NCBI GenBank assembly: GCA_905221605.1
Contig: CAJNDS010002567.1
Span: 33,501 to 97,500 of the forward strand
From: Symbiodinium natans
Taxonomy: Eukaryota > Sar > Dinophyceae > Suessiales > Symbiodiniaceae
DNA length: 64,000 nt
Direction: 5' to 3'
The notes beneath the pieces are model-generated. The model did no database searches, had not been told where the DNA came from, and saw only the letters and a program-made list of their open reading frames with translations. A program made the translations under genes and the position numbers. This document shows positions 56,119 to 64,000 of the stretch, one piece after another. The number at the start of each line of letters is the position of its first letter. Within the stretch, counting starts at the first letter, position 1.

Positions 56119-56778
56119 TCACCATTCAATGCTTCTTGCAACCATGTCGGAGTCACGTAGATCTGGCTTGTTCCAGGTCCATCTGCAATCCCTTCTTGTT
56201 TTGCCAGAGGTACGATGCGGCACCGGCATCTTTGCGTGTTGGATGTGCGTGCTTCTTGCCTGTGGGGTTGTTCTTTTCTCCATGGCTTCGTTGTGACATG
56301 TTCTGACGATTGGACATGTAAAGCACGATGAATAATTTGTGGCGACTCCTAGCTCGCTCCAATTGCAAGCGAAGTTCCCGAACCACGAAAGGATTTGCTC
56401 ACGAAATGCTGTCGTTTGCTTTCCTGATGATTTTCCCGCAGTGTCCTCGCTGACCTGATAATGTAAGTATGCTGTAAGAACGGATTGAGCTTGGGTACGT
56501 GGATTGCACGGACACTGCCTGGAGGACAGCATGAATGAAACCAATCGACGATTTAGTCCTTGATTTGATCTAGCAACTCGGCTGGATAATCCTGGGACCG
56601 AAGATCCAGGATGCTCTGCCATGCCCTTGGCTACTGAATCTGCTCCTCGGGTCTTCAAATGCGCTGAGGAGACATTCGCGTCATCTTTGCTGATCTCAAA
56701 ATGGAGGGCAGTACAGTAATAACAGGCAACACATGATAAGCATTCACCACCGAGGCGCAAAACCCAGCTCGTTTCCAA
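56119..56778 (-). CDS. Putative exons, unrecognised
   Basis: Minus frame with protein-like stretches (VARSNQGLNRRLVSFMLSSR, SVLTAYLHYQVSEDTAGKSS) down to about 56,395. From there another minus frame takes over (VRELRLQLERARSRHKLFIV, then a Lys/His-rich segment and QMDLEQARST). The switch may be an intron edge or a frameshift. No family recognised. Confidence 0.35.
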   Translation of the reverse strand: METSWVLRLGGECLSCVACYYCTALHFEISKDDANVSSAHLKTRGADSVAKGMAEHPGSSVPGLSSRVARSNQGLNRRLVSFMLSSRQCPCNPRTQAQSVLTAYLHYQVSEDTAGKSSGKQTTAFREQILSWFGNFACNWSELGVATNYSSCFTCPIVRTCHNEAMEKRTTPQARSTHIQHAKMPVPHRTSGKTRRDCRWTWNKPDLRDSDMVARSIEW

Positions 56779-56926
56779 AATATAGGATTACAGATTTCCA
56801 CAACACATAAACAAGAATCGCATCTTGTTATATTTGCTTTCGCGCATATTCTCTGGCACAAGCGACATCGAACAATACAAAATAGCCAAGTGCCTTCGCG
56901 CAGTTCTCTGGACTATTTGTCTATCT

Positions 56927-57599
56927 CTATAAACAGACTTCTGGAGCTACTGCTAATTTGTGTGATGGCGATGATGTGCATTCTGTGAGGCTCGGCAACG
57001 ACCTTGCCACATTCCCAAACTGCGTGTCATATGTGCCCGACCGTGCCCGAGTTCCATCTTTGGCCAACTTGGCCAACCGCACCCAAGTCAGATGAAAGCA
57101 AGAGTCTATGACAAAGCGCACACTGGTCGCACCATACTGCGCATCACACATGCGGTGACTGGACCGGCAATATCCTGTGGAACGGTTTCGCAAGGTGGCT
57201 AAACAAACATGTCTGGTACGCTACCTCGCCTTGCAAACGGCGTCTCGCCGAAAACTTTGGCATAGAAATCCTCCTGAGGAGGGGCTTCTCTCTGCACTTC
57301 GAATTGCAACCAAGCGCACAACCGCAACCTGCATGAAGTACTTCATGCGGTCGTGGAGGTCAGCACGCATGTGATGCAATCTGCGAGGTGCCTTCACAGG
57401 GGCGCAGTGCCAGGCAAATAGTCACCAAATGACTGTTGACCAGCATTCTTTCATCTGGATTTGGTTTCTTCTGCCATGCTTGTAGGAAGCTTTGAAGCCA
57501 AACGACCTCTGTTGCCAACAGTTGCTGCAAACGGTACCTGCTAGCAGCCGCTGCCAGCGAGACAGCTGCTAGCAAACTGTTCAAGCACGCGCCTTCCAC
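56927..57599 (-). CDS. Putative multi-exon gene, unrecognised
   Basis: Three minus islands: 57,599-57,390 (helical, LLAAVSLAAAASRYRLQQLL then WLQSFLQAWQKKPNPDERML); about 57,330-57,205 (QREAPPQEDFYAKVFGETPF); and 57,150-56,940 (GATSVRFVIDSCFHLTWVRL then KLAKDGTRARSGTYDTQFG). Their residue mix is protein-like and they share a strand. No domain identified. Confidence 0.35.
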
Positions 57600-58189
57600 T
57601 CCAACTTCTCCGAGGCAAACTTCTTGCCCTCCTCATGGGGTTACTCGGCTACACCCCTTTGCTGAATGCTGCTGCCAGAATATACCATGCACCTGAAGCG
57701 GGTGGGAGGGGGGGGGGGAGAGGCCAGCCCCTCGGCCTCCTCTGTGTCAAAGGGCGTGAGCTGAAGCCGGCACCTTCCCAACATCGCACGCTCCCGACAT
57801 GCGATCCCATGCAATCATTCTGCTCATCTACTCGCTGAGAAACCGGCTGGACAAGATACCAAGTGTTTCCGGCCTGCTTCAGGGTGGGATCTTGATGAGA
57901 CTTGCAGGGAAGACCACAACACGCCTGCTCCATGTGCTCCTCTAGAGTCATCTCGATCGAGGGCATGGGATGGTCCTCCGGTCTAGCAGGCAGAGCATAA
58001 ACTGGCCAACGGTCCCTTGCATTTTAATACCCCTGCGATTCAATTCGCACAGAGTCACGGACTGACCAATCTACTAGTTTTCCGGCGACTGAAGGTGACT
58101 GCAAGCTCAGGTTGTGCAGGTTGCCCAAGTCGGCCTGCCTTGTCCCAGGTGCGCTTGTCCCTCGGCACGAACTTCAAGTCACGGAGCAG
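57600..58189. other. No gene recognised
   Basis: Contains a G-run (57,705-57,720) and short frames. A minus fragment HEEGKKFASEKLEWKARA at about 57,640-57,585 may be an exon upstream of the previous feature. Confidence 0.25.
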
Positions 58190-58558
58190 TCAGCGCTCAG
58201 ATGGCGCACATTTGAAGCTAAGAATCCATTGAAACCAAGACCCAAGTGACCCAACATCATCAACATGGACAATAAACGCTTCGTTTGCAGCGACTCCTAC
58301 TACAGCAGCCTGTGCCATGTACCTGACCTTATGGCGAGGCTCGTTGCTTTGTAGCCATAGACAGACAGGTAGGCCACCTCCTGGAGAGGATAAGCCAAGG
58401 TTCATCGGAAGGGCAAAGTGTTTCAGTGGCTTAACCTGCTGCCCAGAAATCTGGCCAGAAACTCTGCTACGCTCTACATTCCTTGGTTCGTGTTTTCTCG
58501 GCAAGTCGGTCCTCAAATCCATGTCCATCCAAAGTCCACTCAGCTGCTGCCTTCCCAA
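58190..58558 (-). CDS. Unrecognised exon-like frame
   Basis: The most protein-like part is about 58,370-58,240: LWLQSNEPRHKVRYMAQAAV then ANEAFIVHVDDVGSLGSWF. The VDD here is not a reverse transcriptase motif (no flanking RT sequence). No family recognised. Confidence 0.3.
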   Translation of the reverse strand: MGRQQLSGLWMDMDLRTDLPRKHEPRNVERSRVSGQISGQQVKPLKHFALPMNLGLSSPGGGLPVCLWLQSNEPRHKVRYMAQAAVVGVAANEAFIVHVDDVGSLGSWFQWILSFKCAPSER

Positions 58559-58854
58559 GTCTGTCCCATCCCCGTCTTTTTAACTTCTGGATTCATTGGT
58601 TTTCCCCGTCAAGCTGCTGGTGGGCTTCATCGGGCCTGCCACGTGGGACGAGGCAGCTCTTCTGTCCCGCCACTCCTCACAGAAACACGAACCAAGCGAA
58701 GCGTTTCCACAGTTCTTCCGTTGCCTGTGAGGTTAAGGGGGAGTTGGTTGTAGCGAAATCCGGGAAAGGTTGTAACACAACCCACGCTGCAGGCGAAGAG
58801 GTAGCCGAGTACTGATTGTAACGGAAACCCTGGAACGCGTAACAGAAACCACGA

Positions 58855-58891
58855 CCCTAAAGCCTAAACCCTCAAGACAAAAACCCAACAG
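58855..58891. repeat. Degenerate telomere-like CCCTAAA motifs
   Basis: accctaaagcctaaaccctc aag: two to three copies of the C-strand of TTTAGGG. Confidence 0.5.
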
Positions 58892-58934
58892 GCGCATCAT
58901 TCTAAACTTCCGCGACACCCAAGAAGGATCTCCA

Positions 58935-59403
58935 TCAGACCTTGAGGCCCAAAAAGGCCTCGAGGTTCCAAAACAGAAGCCCCCAGCAAACAAGTTCTGT
59001 CAACACTTTCTTTGCACCCAAACAGGCGTCTCTTCCAGCCTGGGCCTGGTTTTGCAGCTCGACCCCGTTCTCGGCTACATCCAGGGGCCCAGCTTCCCTA
59101 CGGTTTGCGGGTTTTAGGCCTTTTGCTGCTACAGGTGCCTGTTTCGGGCCCCGAATTTCAACTAGCGTCTGTTTTAATAAAAGGAGAGCCGGCACAACCG
59201 TGAAACCGGCCTTGTGACATCTTGCATAGCGTGAGCTCGTTGTAGGTTCTGCTCCTGTCTTTCTGACGTCTATGCCGAAGCAAGTAATCACCACCGCGCA
59301 GTCTCCAGCCCTCCTCCATCAGCTTCTTTTGGGCCATTCGGATGAGGTCGCCACCTGACCTGAGCGGTTCGTGAATTACTTCCGCGGTTCTCACCTTTGC
59401 CAA
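58935..59403 (-). CDS. Putative exons, unrecognised
   Basis: 59,403-59,210 encodes a helical basic segment (AKVRTAEVIHEPLRSGGDLI, KKLMEEGWRLRGGDYLLRH). About 59,130-58,940, in another frame, encodes GPLDVAENGVELQNQAQAGR and KVLTELVCWGLLFWNLEAFL. No family recognised. Confidence 0.3.
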
Positions 59404-60285
59404 AATTCAGAATTCCTCACCGGCTAGTGACAGCAGGCAACTGAAGGTCTAAGGAACAACGGTTTGATGAACGACTTGAAGTCAGCATCGTCCATGTTGC
59501 CCTTTCGTGTCGGGCATACAGGCTCCCAACATGGTGGGCGAACATCTTCTGAACTCAATTGCCGTCTTCCGGCATCACTCAGTGCCAGAACAGGGCTACG
59601 ATAGCGACAGCATGAGAGATAACTCAGGAGTGACAATCAGGCTTAAGCCATTCAGTGCCAAAATGTCTTCATTGCATCGATTGGCAAGTCGTGAAGATGC
59701 TATTGGCTGCCGCGAGCTTACTGCGCCTCTCCTTATAGTGACTTAGTGCATGCACTAAGCAGGGCTTGTTGGTGCAGATTGGCGCACGAATTGCGCACGA
59801 ATTGCTCCCTCATTTTCGACAGGTTTGTGGCTGTTTTGCTTCATGTCCCGTCCCGAGGCCCGACTTACTTCTAAGGTCTCGGCATCACTGCTCTCGTGGA
59901 AGTGTGGAAGTGTCACGTTTGGGCAGCCAGGCCAAGGCCGCGGGCATCTGTTGCAGATTGTGCTAGCCCGCGCGCGCTCTTTCTGCTTTGTGCTTTCAAG
60001 ATTTCATCTCCGGCTGCATAAAACCCATAGCGACTTCCGAAGACCCGCCAATCGTCAAGCTTACCTCTTGACGCTTAGGGCACTTCTGAGTCCGTCAAAG
60101 GTGCAATGCCTGCGCTTTGGAGAGGTCCCTGGGGCCACGTTCGAAGCGCAAGTTGAGCACGACCGCAGTCCTCCACAGGCGATCAGGCCAACTGCAGATA
60201 GCCGCACCACCGCAGAGATTCCAAAATGATGCCAATCATATGCTCTAATTCAATGACATTGTCATGCTGCGACACTCACGGCATC
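59404..60285. other. No secure gene
   Basis: Short frames on both strands. A plus frame 59,825-60,229 ends in a protein-like stretch (FGEVPGATFEAQVEHDRSPP), and a minus fragment MDDADFKSFIKPLF lies at about 59,495. Confidence 0.2.
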
Positions 60286-60600
60286 TCACGAGCGCCTGAG
60301 CTCCGCGAGCATGGTCTGCGTGTCGTTGGGGCCTACGGTTTGGTGCACTTTCACCTTTGCATACTGCCTCAACTGCCTCAACTCTCGAAAGTCTAAGAAA
60401 GGTTTAAGAGTGTTCAGGTCGACGTCCAGGAGCACCACCGAGCTGGTTTACCGCCAGCACGACATCCCCCACCTGCACGGATCAAGGAACCAAGTGGTCC
60501 ATGAGAATCAACCGCAAAAGGGCACGGCGATGTTAGAGTGCCTTGACAGTGGCGTCAGGGTTCTTCGAGTTCCATTCGCCAATCAACATGCCTCCACTAA
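60286..60600 (-). CDS. PDZ-like domain, C-terminal exons
   Basis: Minus strand: GGMLIGEWNSKNPDATVKAL at about 60,600-60,535, then VGDVVLAVNQ at about 60,480, then LNTLKPFLDFRELRQLRQYA and VGPNDTQTMLAELRRS with a TGA stop at 60,288-60,286. The order (G.(L/I)...WN..NP...V, VGD.(I/V)..VN, ND...ML.E) matches a PDZ-like module that I recall as common in dinoflagellate proteins. PDZ domains bind C-terminal peptides or scaffold complexes. The three parts lie in different frames separated by stops, so short introns or decay must be assumed. An open plus frame (60,311-60,775) overlaps but looks less protein-like. Confidence 0.42.
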
Positions 60601-60988
60601 GTCTTTAAGGGGATCTCTGTCGCTCTGTCGGCTTGCAACCGCTTTTCTGCTTGCCTTCTGCAACGTGCTGCACGACAACCTCGCCGTCCTTTCTCGCACT
60701 GGCCAGCTGCGAAGGCTCTTACATGCTTATGCTGTGAGCAGTGGTGCGCATGTGCCTCGATTTGCAGAAACGTGAAACGCACTTAGTTCGCGGCCACCCT
60801 GACGACTTCCATTCCCAGCCTGGCAGCAGGAACACAAACCAAGTCAGCATCGCAGCGAATGCAGCAACCTCAAAGTCGATCGCATGTGCCTCATTCCAGG
60901 ATGCTTCTGCAAAACGACGTTGAACTCCTGGAGCTAGAGGCGCCGATTTTCAAGGTCATGGGGCGCTGGAAAAAAGACTGGCAACTGG

Positions 60989-61633
60989 TCAAGGAGAGCC
61001 GGTTCTAGTGGCTCGGCAGCAGTCCTCGGCATTGTTGCTCGGGCTCTCTTCGTTGAGATGCTCGTTGTAGAGGCCACAATCCGGTGGCTCAGGTACTTTT
61101 TCGGCATCACCTGCTCTTTGGGTCTTTGAATGTCTTTGAGGTGACCAAGGACCCAAGGCTTTTATGCAAGTGGCACCTTCTGGAACTCGCGTCTGTCCCT
61201 GGTAACCTCCTTCCATGTCCAAGCCGGTCATTCCCGTCATCTCCCGCTCTGCAGGCACCTCCATGCCTGATCTGGTCTCCACCACTCTGCCAACATCTTG
61301 CAGGCAACATCAACACCAACCCTACGATCCTACAACTTTGGCTAACCCTGGTGCCTTCCTCCTGCGCTCCTCGAGCTGCAGCAAGGCTGTCGAGGTCGTG
61401 AGCCTCCATATCGTCCGGGGAGAAGGTACTGTCGTCAGCAGGCCTCTGCGCATCTCAATGCATGTCACAATGTCACGGCCCCCAACAAACATGCGATCGA
61501 AGCAGGTACAGTCAGCGCTTAGAACATCTGAGAGCCAGACATCATGGGGAGTGCCAGCGCTCTCCAATTTGGCGGTGGCGTTTATTTTGTATTTGGGTTG
61601 CGCCAGGCTGGGGCTGCTAATGGCTGCTAGCAT
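60989..61633 (-). CDS. Putative multi-exon gene, unrecognised
   Basis: Minus islands: 61,600-61,430 (AQPKYKINATAKLESAGTPH, DVWLSDVLSADCTCFDRMF); about 61,409-61,330 (MEAHDLDSLAAARGAQEEGT); and 61,285-61,040 (SGMEVPAEREMTGMTGLDME, then an acidic tail with NEHLNEESPSNNAED). Frames change between islands. No domain recognised. Confidence 0.33.
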
Positions 61634-62682
61634 GGTAGGCGTTTTGGAGTAGCTGAGTAGCTACTGCCGGATTTGCATGGCAGGGTACAATTTGCACATG
61701 TGCATATCACCGACAGCATGCTGCAGCATCTATGTGTCTTGCACAAAAAAACATCGTGCACAAAGCATATTTGGGTTGACACGTTTTGAAGAGCTTCTCT
61801 TCTTTTGCTTTTCCCCATTGAGCCATAGGAGAAGCACATCTGTGGAGACTCGAACTCTGTAGCTCGGCAAGCATTTGAAGCTTGGCCCCCCTGGAACGAA
61901 AGCTGAAAACCACTGAGCTTTCGAGCTTGGACCCCCAGGAGACGGCAGGTCCCTGGGAGCACGCGAGGTGTCCACGAGTCCACAAGTGAGTCCGCCACAA
62001 GTGCTCTGCAATGTGTGCGCCCCTCCCCTTGGGGGTACTCTGGGGGTGTGCCAAGCTGCAGCCAAGGCACCCCATGAAGAACCTACCGATCGGGCATTTT
62101 TTGGTGCCAGGCAGCAATCCCTCACAAAGAGTGGAAGTGTTGCTAAGGCTGCTAAGTTCCGCAAGTACTGCAAAAGTTCCTACCAGTTGCTGTTGAATGC
62201 GGTGGTCGGCATGGCGCTACTTGCGGCCTGGTCCGGGGCCTGTAACGGGTTGCTGCTTTTGGTTTTTGTCTTGTTTGCGCAGTCAAGTGGAGAACAAATA
62301 AATTGACCCTCCGTGTTTGTTTATGCTCGAGCAAGATGCACTTGTTTAAGTAGAAAGACTCCGGAGCGCTCCCCTTAGGACCTTAAGATCTCTTGAGAAA
62401 GGCCAGCGCGCGCTTCAGCTTGGCGCTCCAACTCTCTTGCGAACTTCCCTTGAGCGCTCTGCATGTCACCGCTCGCAGGCAAGAGGAGACGTCTTTCTGC
62501 TTGGAAACGATCACGAGACTGCGGCTTGTTAGCAACATCTCAGGGTGCCGGTGCTTTTGCAACCTTCGGCCTTGGTGCGATGCGACATCGGAGCTGATGC
62601 ATCGTCAGCCGAGTCATGTTGAGACTCGTACCCCCGGCCCAGCAAAGCCAGGTCGCTGTTGCTAAGGCGCTGCTTTAGCGGC
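61634..62682. other. No gene recognised
   Basis: Overlapping frames on both strands at 61.7-62.2 kb are open but show no domain. A short hydrophobic plus stretch (LLAAWSGACNGLLLLVFVLF) at about 62,215-62,285 could be a membrane segment, but has no supporting context. Confidence 0.25.
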
Positions 62683-63138
62683 CTACGGCAGCTCCAGCTC
62701 ATGCACCATGCAGACCCGATGCCCCCAAGGCCCAAAGGCCTCACCCAGATGCGAGCTTCGACGGGAATTCCCCAAAGTAGCTGCAAGGTGTCGCTCACCT
62801 GGGAAGGGCAGGCCCAGGAGTCTTTGACATGTGTTGACACTGTGTTGACAGTGCTGACACATTTGACACACCTGTTTTGTCTGATGGATGCTGGCCTGCT
62901 GCTTCATATCGTGGAGTACGCTGTTGCGCACGCCCAAAATCATGCGAGCCACGACGGAGTCTTTTACCTCGTGCAGCGGCCACATTGAAGGGGAAAAAGC
63001 ACGTTGCCCCAGGCCGTGACATGGCGTAAGGCTGGCACAATGATTTCCTGTTCTATCACCAGTGACCCATCCAAGCGTGGGGTCCAACCTGATGCTAGCA
63101 GTTGGCCTGGTGGTGGTCCTAGCCTGCTTTTGGTTCAT
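62683..63138 (-). CDS. Possible exons, unrecognised
   Basis: The minus frame contains MWPLHEVKDSVVARMILGVR and NSVLHDMKQQASIHQTKQ (about 62,990-62,870), which reads like an exon. A neighbouring frame has SDTLQLLWGIPVEARIWVRP (about 62,805-62,740). No family recognised. Confidence 0.28.
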   Translation of the reverse strand: MNQKQARTTTRPTASIRLDPTLGWVTGDRTGNHCASLTPCHGLGQRAFSPSMWPLHEVKDSVVARMILGVRNSVLHDMKQQASIHQTKQVCQMCQHCQHSVNTCQRLLGLPFPGERHLAATLGNSRRSSHLGEAFGPWGHRVCMVHELELP

Positions 63139-63254
63139 CTCTGTTGAAACTAACTAGTGCAGATACAGACCTCACTGGCTGCACTAAGAGGGCCACCAAC
63201 GGTCTGCTGCTCAATCTTGTACGGGACGTCAGAATTAAACCTTGCAAAGATGTA

Positions 63255-63638
63255 TCAGCATGAACGATGCACAACAATTGCATCGTAACTAGGCGAGAAC
63301 CTCTTGAAGAGGTGCGTGTTGACAACTTGCCTGACAAAAACGCACTCACGAAGGAAGCAAGTGTCAGGTGATACGGAATGCCTTTCTACTGCTTTCACCT
63401 GCCTGACTTGCTCCGTGTGGGACATGGTAGTGATCATGTCCGCCGGATACAGCCACGGCCTTGTGGAAAGGAATGGTAAAAGTACCATGCCGTTGCATCT
63501 TGTCCCCTGCTCCGAGGCAACTGTTGCGCTTGCCTTGGCTTCGCCCTCGTCTTCAAATGTTCCAAGAGCCTGACCTGGATAAGATGACAAGCAGTGACGG
63601 CAGGCCCTCTGCAGTCTGCGCACGCCCGATGGGCACAA
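63255..63638 (-). CDS. Possible exon, unrecognised (plus alternative)
   Basis: The minus frame runs LGTFEDEGEAKASATVASEQ, then NGMVLLPFLSTRPWLYPADM and EQVRQVKAVERHSVSPDTCF. The opposite strand is also open (63,461-63,862, GGSVKDAIKLASLLGLSCQR), so the strand is not settled. No family recognised. The rest of the window to 64,000 shows nothing further. Confidence 0.28.
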   Translation of the reverse strand: MCPSGVRRLQRACRHCLSSYPGQALGTFEDEGEAKASATVASEQGTRCNGMVLLPFLSTRPWLYPADMITTMSHTEQVRQVKAVERHSVSPDTCFLRECVFVRQVVNTHLFKRFSPSYDAIVVHRSC

Positions 63639-64000
63639 GCTCAGCAGAAGTCAATGCCGTTCGACTTCAGGGCGGAAGTGTAAAAGATGCCATCAAACTG
63701 GCCTCATTGCTGGGACTCTCATGCCAAAGGATGTGTCAAGGGCTTGTTAAGGCCTGTCCATATGTGATGATTTTATCTACCGGAGAATGTAGTCGTCAAC
63801 GAGCACTGCAACTTGGTGGAGGCTCGGGCCATGCGTCCGGAACTCCCGTTCCCTGGACATGACCTCATGAGAGCGACTCTCTTCATCAGCTGACCTGGTC
63901 TATGATGAATTGGCTCTAAGCGTGTGCAATTTCAGGGCGAATGGGCTGTGACTGTGCTGTGAGGCAGGTACCCACCGCATCTCCGAAGCTTTGTCTACCT

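Noticed and set aside
58190-58558. Reverse transcriptase fragment (FIVHVDDVG)
   Set aside because: Only the VDD triplet matches; none of the other RT motifs or retroelement domains is present around it.
60311-60775. 154-codon plus-strand gene
   Set aside because: It starts at an ATG, but the opposite strand reads as PDZ-like exons with a better protein pattern.
63640-63862. Second copia RT relic (minus VAVLVDDYIL)
   Set aside because: An isolated match followed at once by a stop, with no neighbouring RT or RNase H sequence.
1-64000. Dinoflagellate spliced-leader relics
   Set aside because: I looked for ccgtagccattttggctcaa g or clear partial forms by eye and found none; a computed search could still find degenerate copies.

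Overview
This window looks like nuclear DNA of a dinoflagellate, most likely a Symbiodinium-like alga (inference). The signs are short exon-sized coding islands in changing frames; introns that fit GT-AG or GC-AG rules; TTTAGGG-type telomere-like repeats inside the sequence; tandemly duplicated genes; WD40, ankyrin and dinoflagellate-style PDZ-like modules; and a very long Ty1/copia polyprotein. There are no bacterial operons and no rRNA genes, tRNA genes or CRISPR arrays that I could recognise. Apart from the retroelement, genes were inferred from protein-like islands and splice sites read by eye, so exon boundaries are approximate.

Layout. 0-25 kb: sparse gene islands, mostly on the minus strand. 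These are a secreted class-3 lipase (1.5-2.9 kb), a coiled-coil gene (4.4-7.7 kb), a charged K/R/E/S-rich gene (10.8-12.2 kb) and unrecognised exons. Two small plus-strand genes have good introns (8.0-8.8 and 17.9-18.4 kb). 25.6-28.0 kb: a minus-strand WD40 beta-propeller gene. 28.1-46.9 kb: almost entirely repeats. In order these are a C-rich tandem array, polypyrimidine DNA, a higher-order satellite (391-bp and 54-bp units), and a 2.2-kb AT-rich array that reverses orientation at 36,500 to make a huge imperfect palindrome. An intact copia retrotransposon (37,764-45,960) has inserted into that array; beyond it lie a MITE-like 94-mer, a second C-rich array and a 30-bp minisatellite. 47.3-48.1 kb: more WD40 exons, also minus. 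49.1-49.9 kb: telomere-like repeats and an ankyrin gene. 50.7-52.1 kb: two near-identical tandem copies of a tiny three-exon gene. 52-64 kb: further exon-like islands, mainly minus strand, including a PDZ-like domain near 60.3-60.6 kb.

The centrepiece is the copia element. Its 114-bp LTRs are identical, it has a candidate 5-bp target duplication, and one uninterrupted frame of 2,605 codons covers gag, protease, integrase, reverse transcriptase and RNase H. An extra region between protease and integrase reads like a degenerate methyltransferase-type Rossmann domain. The element lies on the same strand as the WD40 exons on both sides, so the whole 19-kb repeat block could be one intron of a single WD40 gene. 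That is a hypothesis, not an observation.
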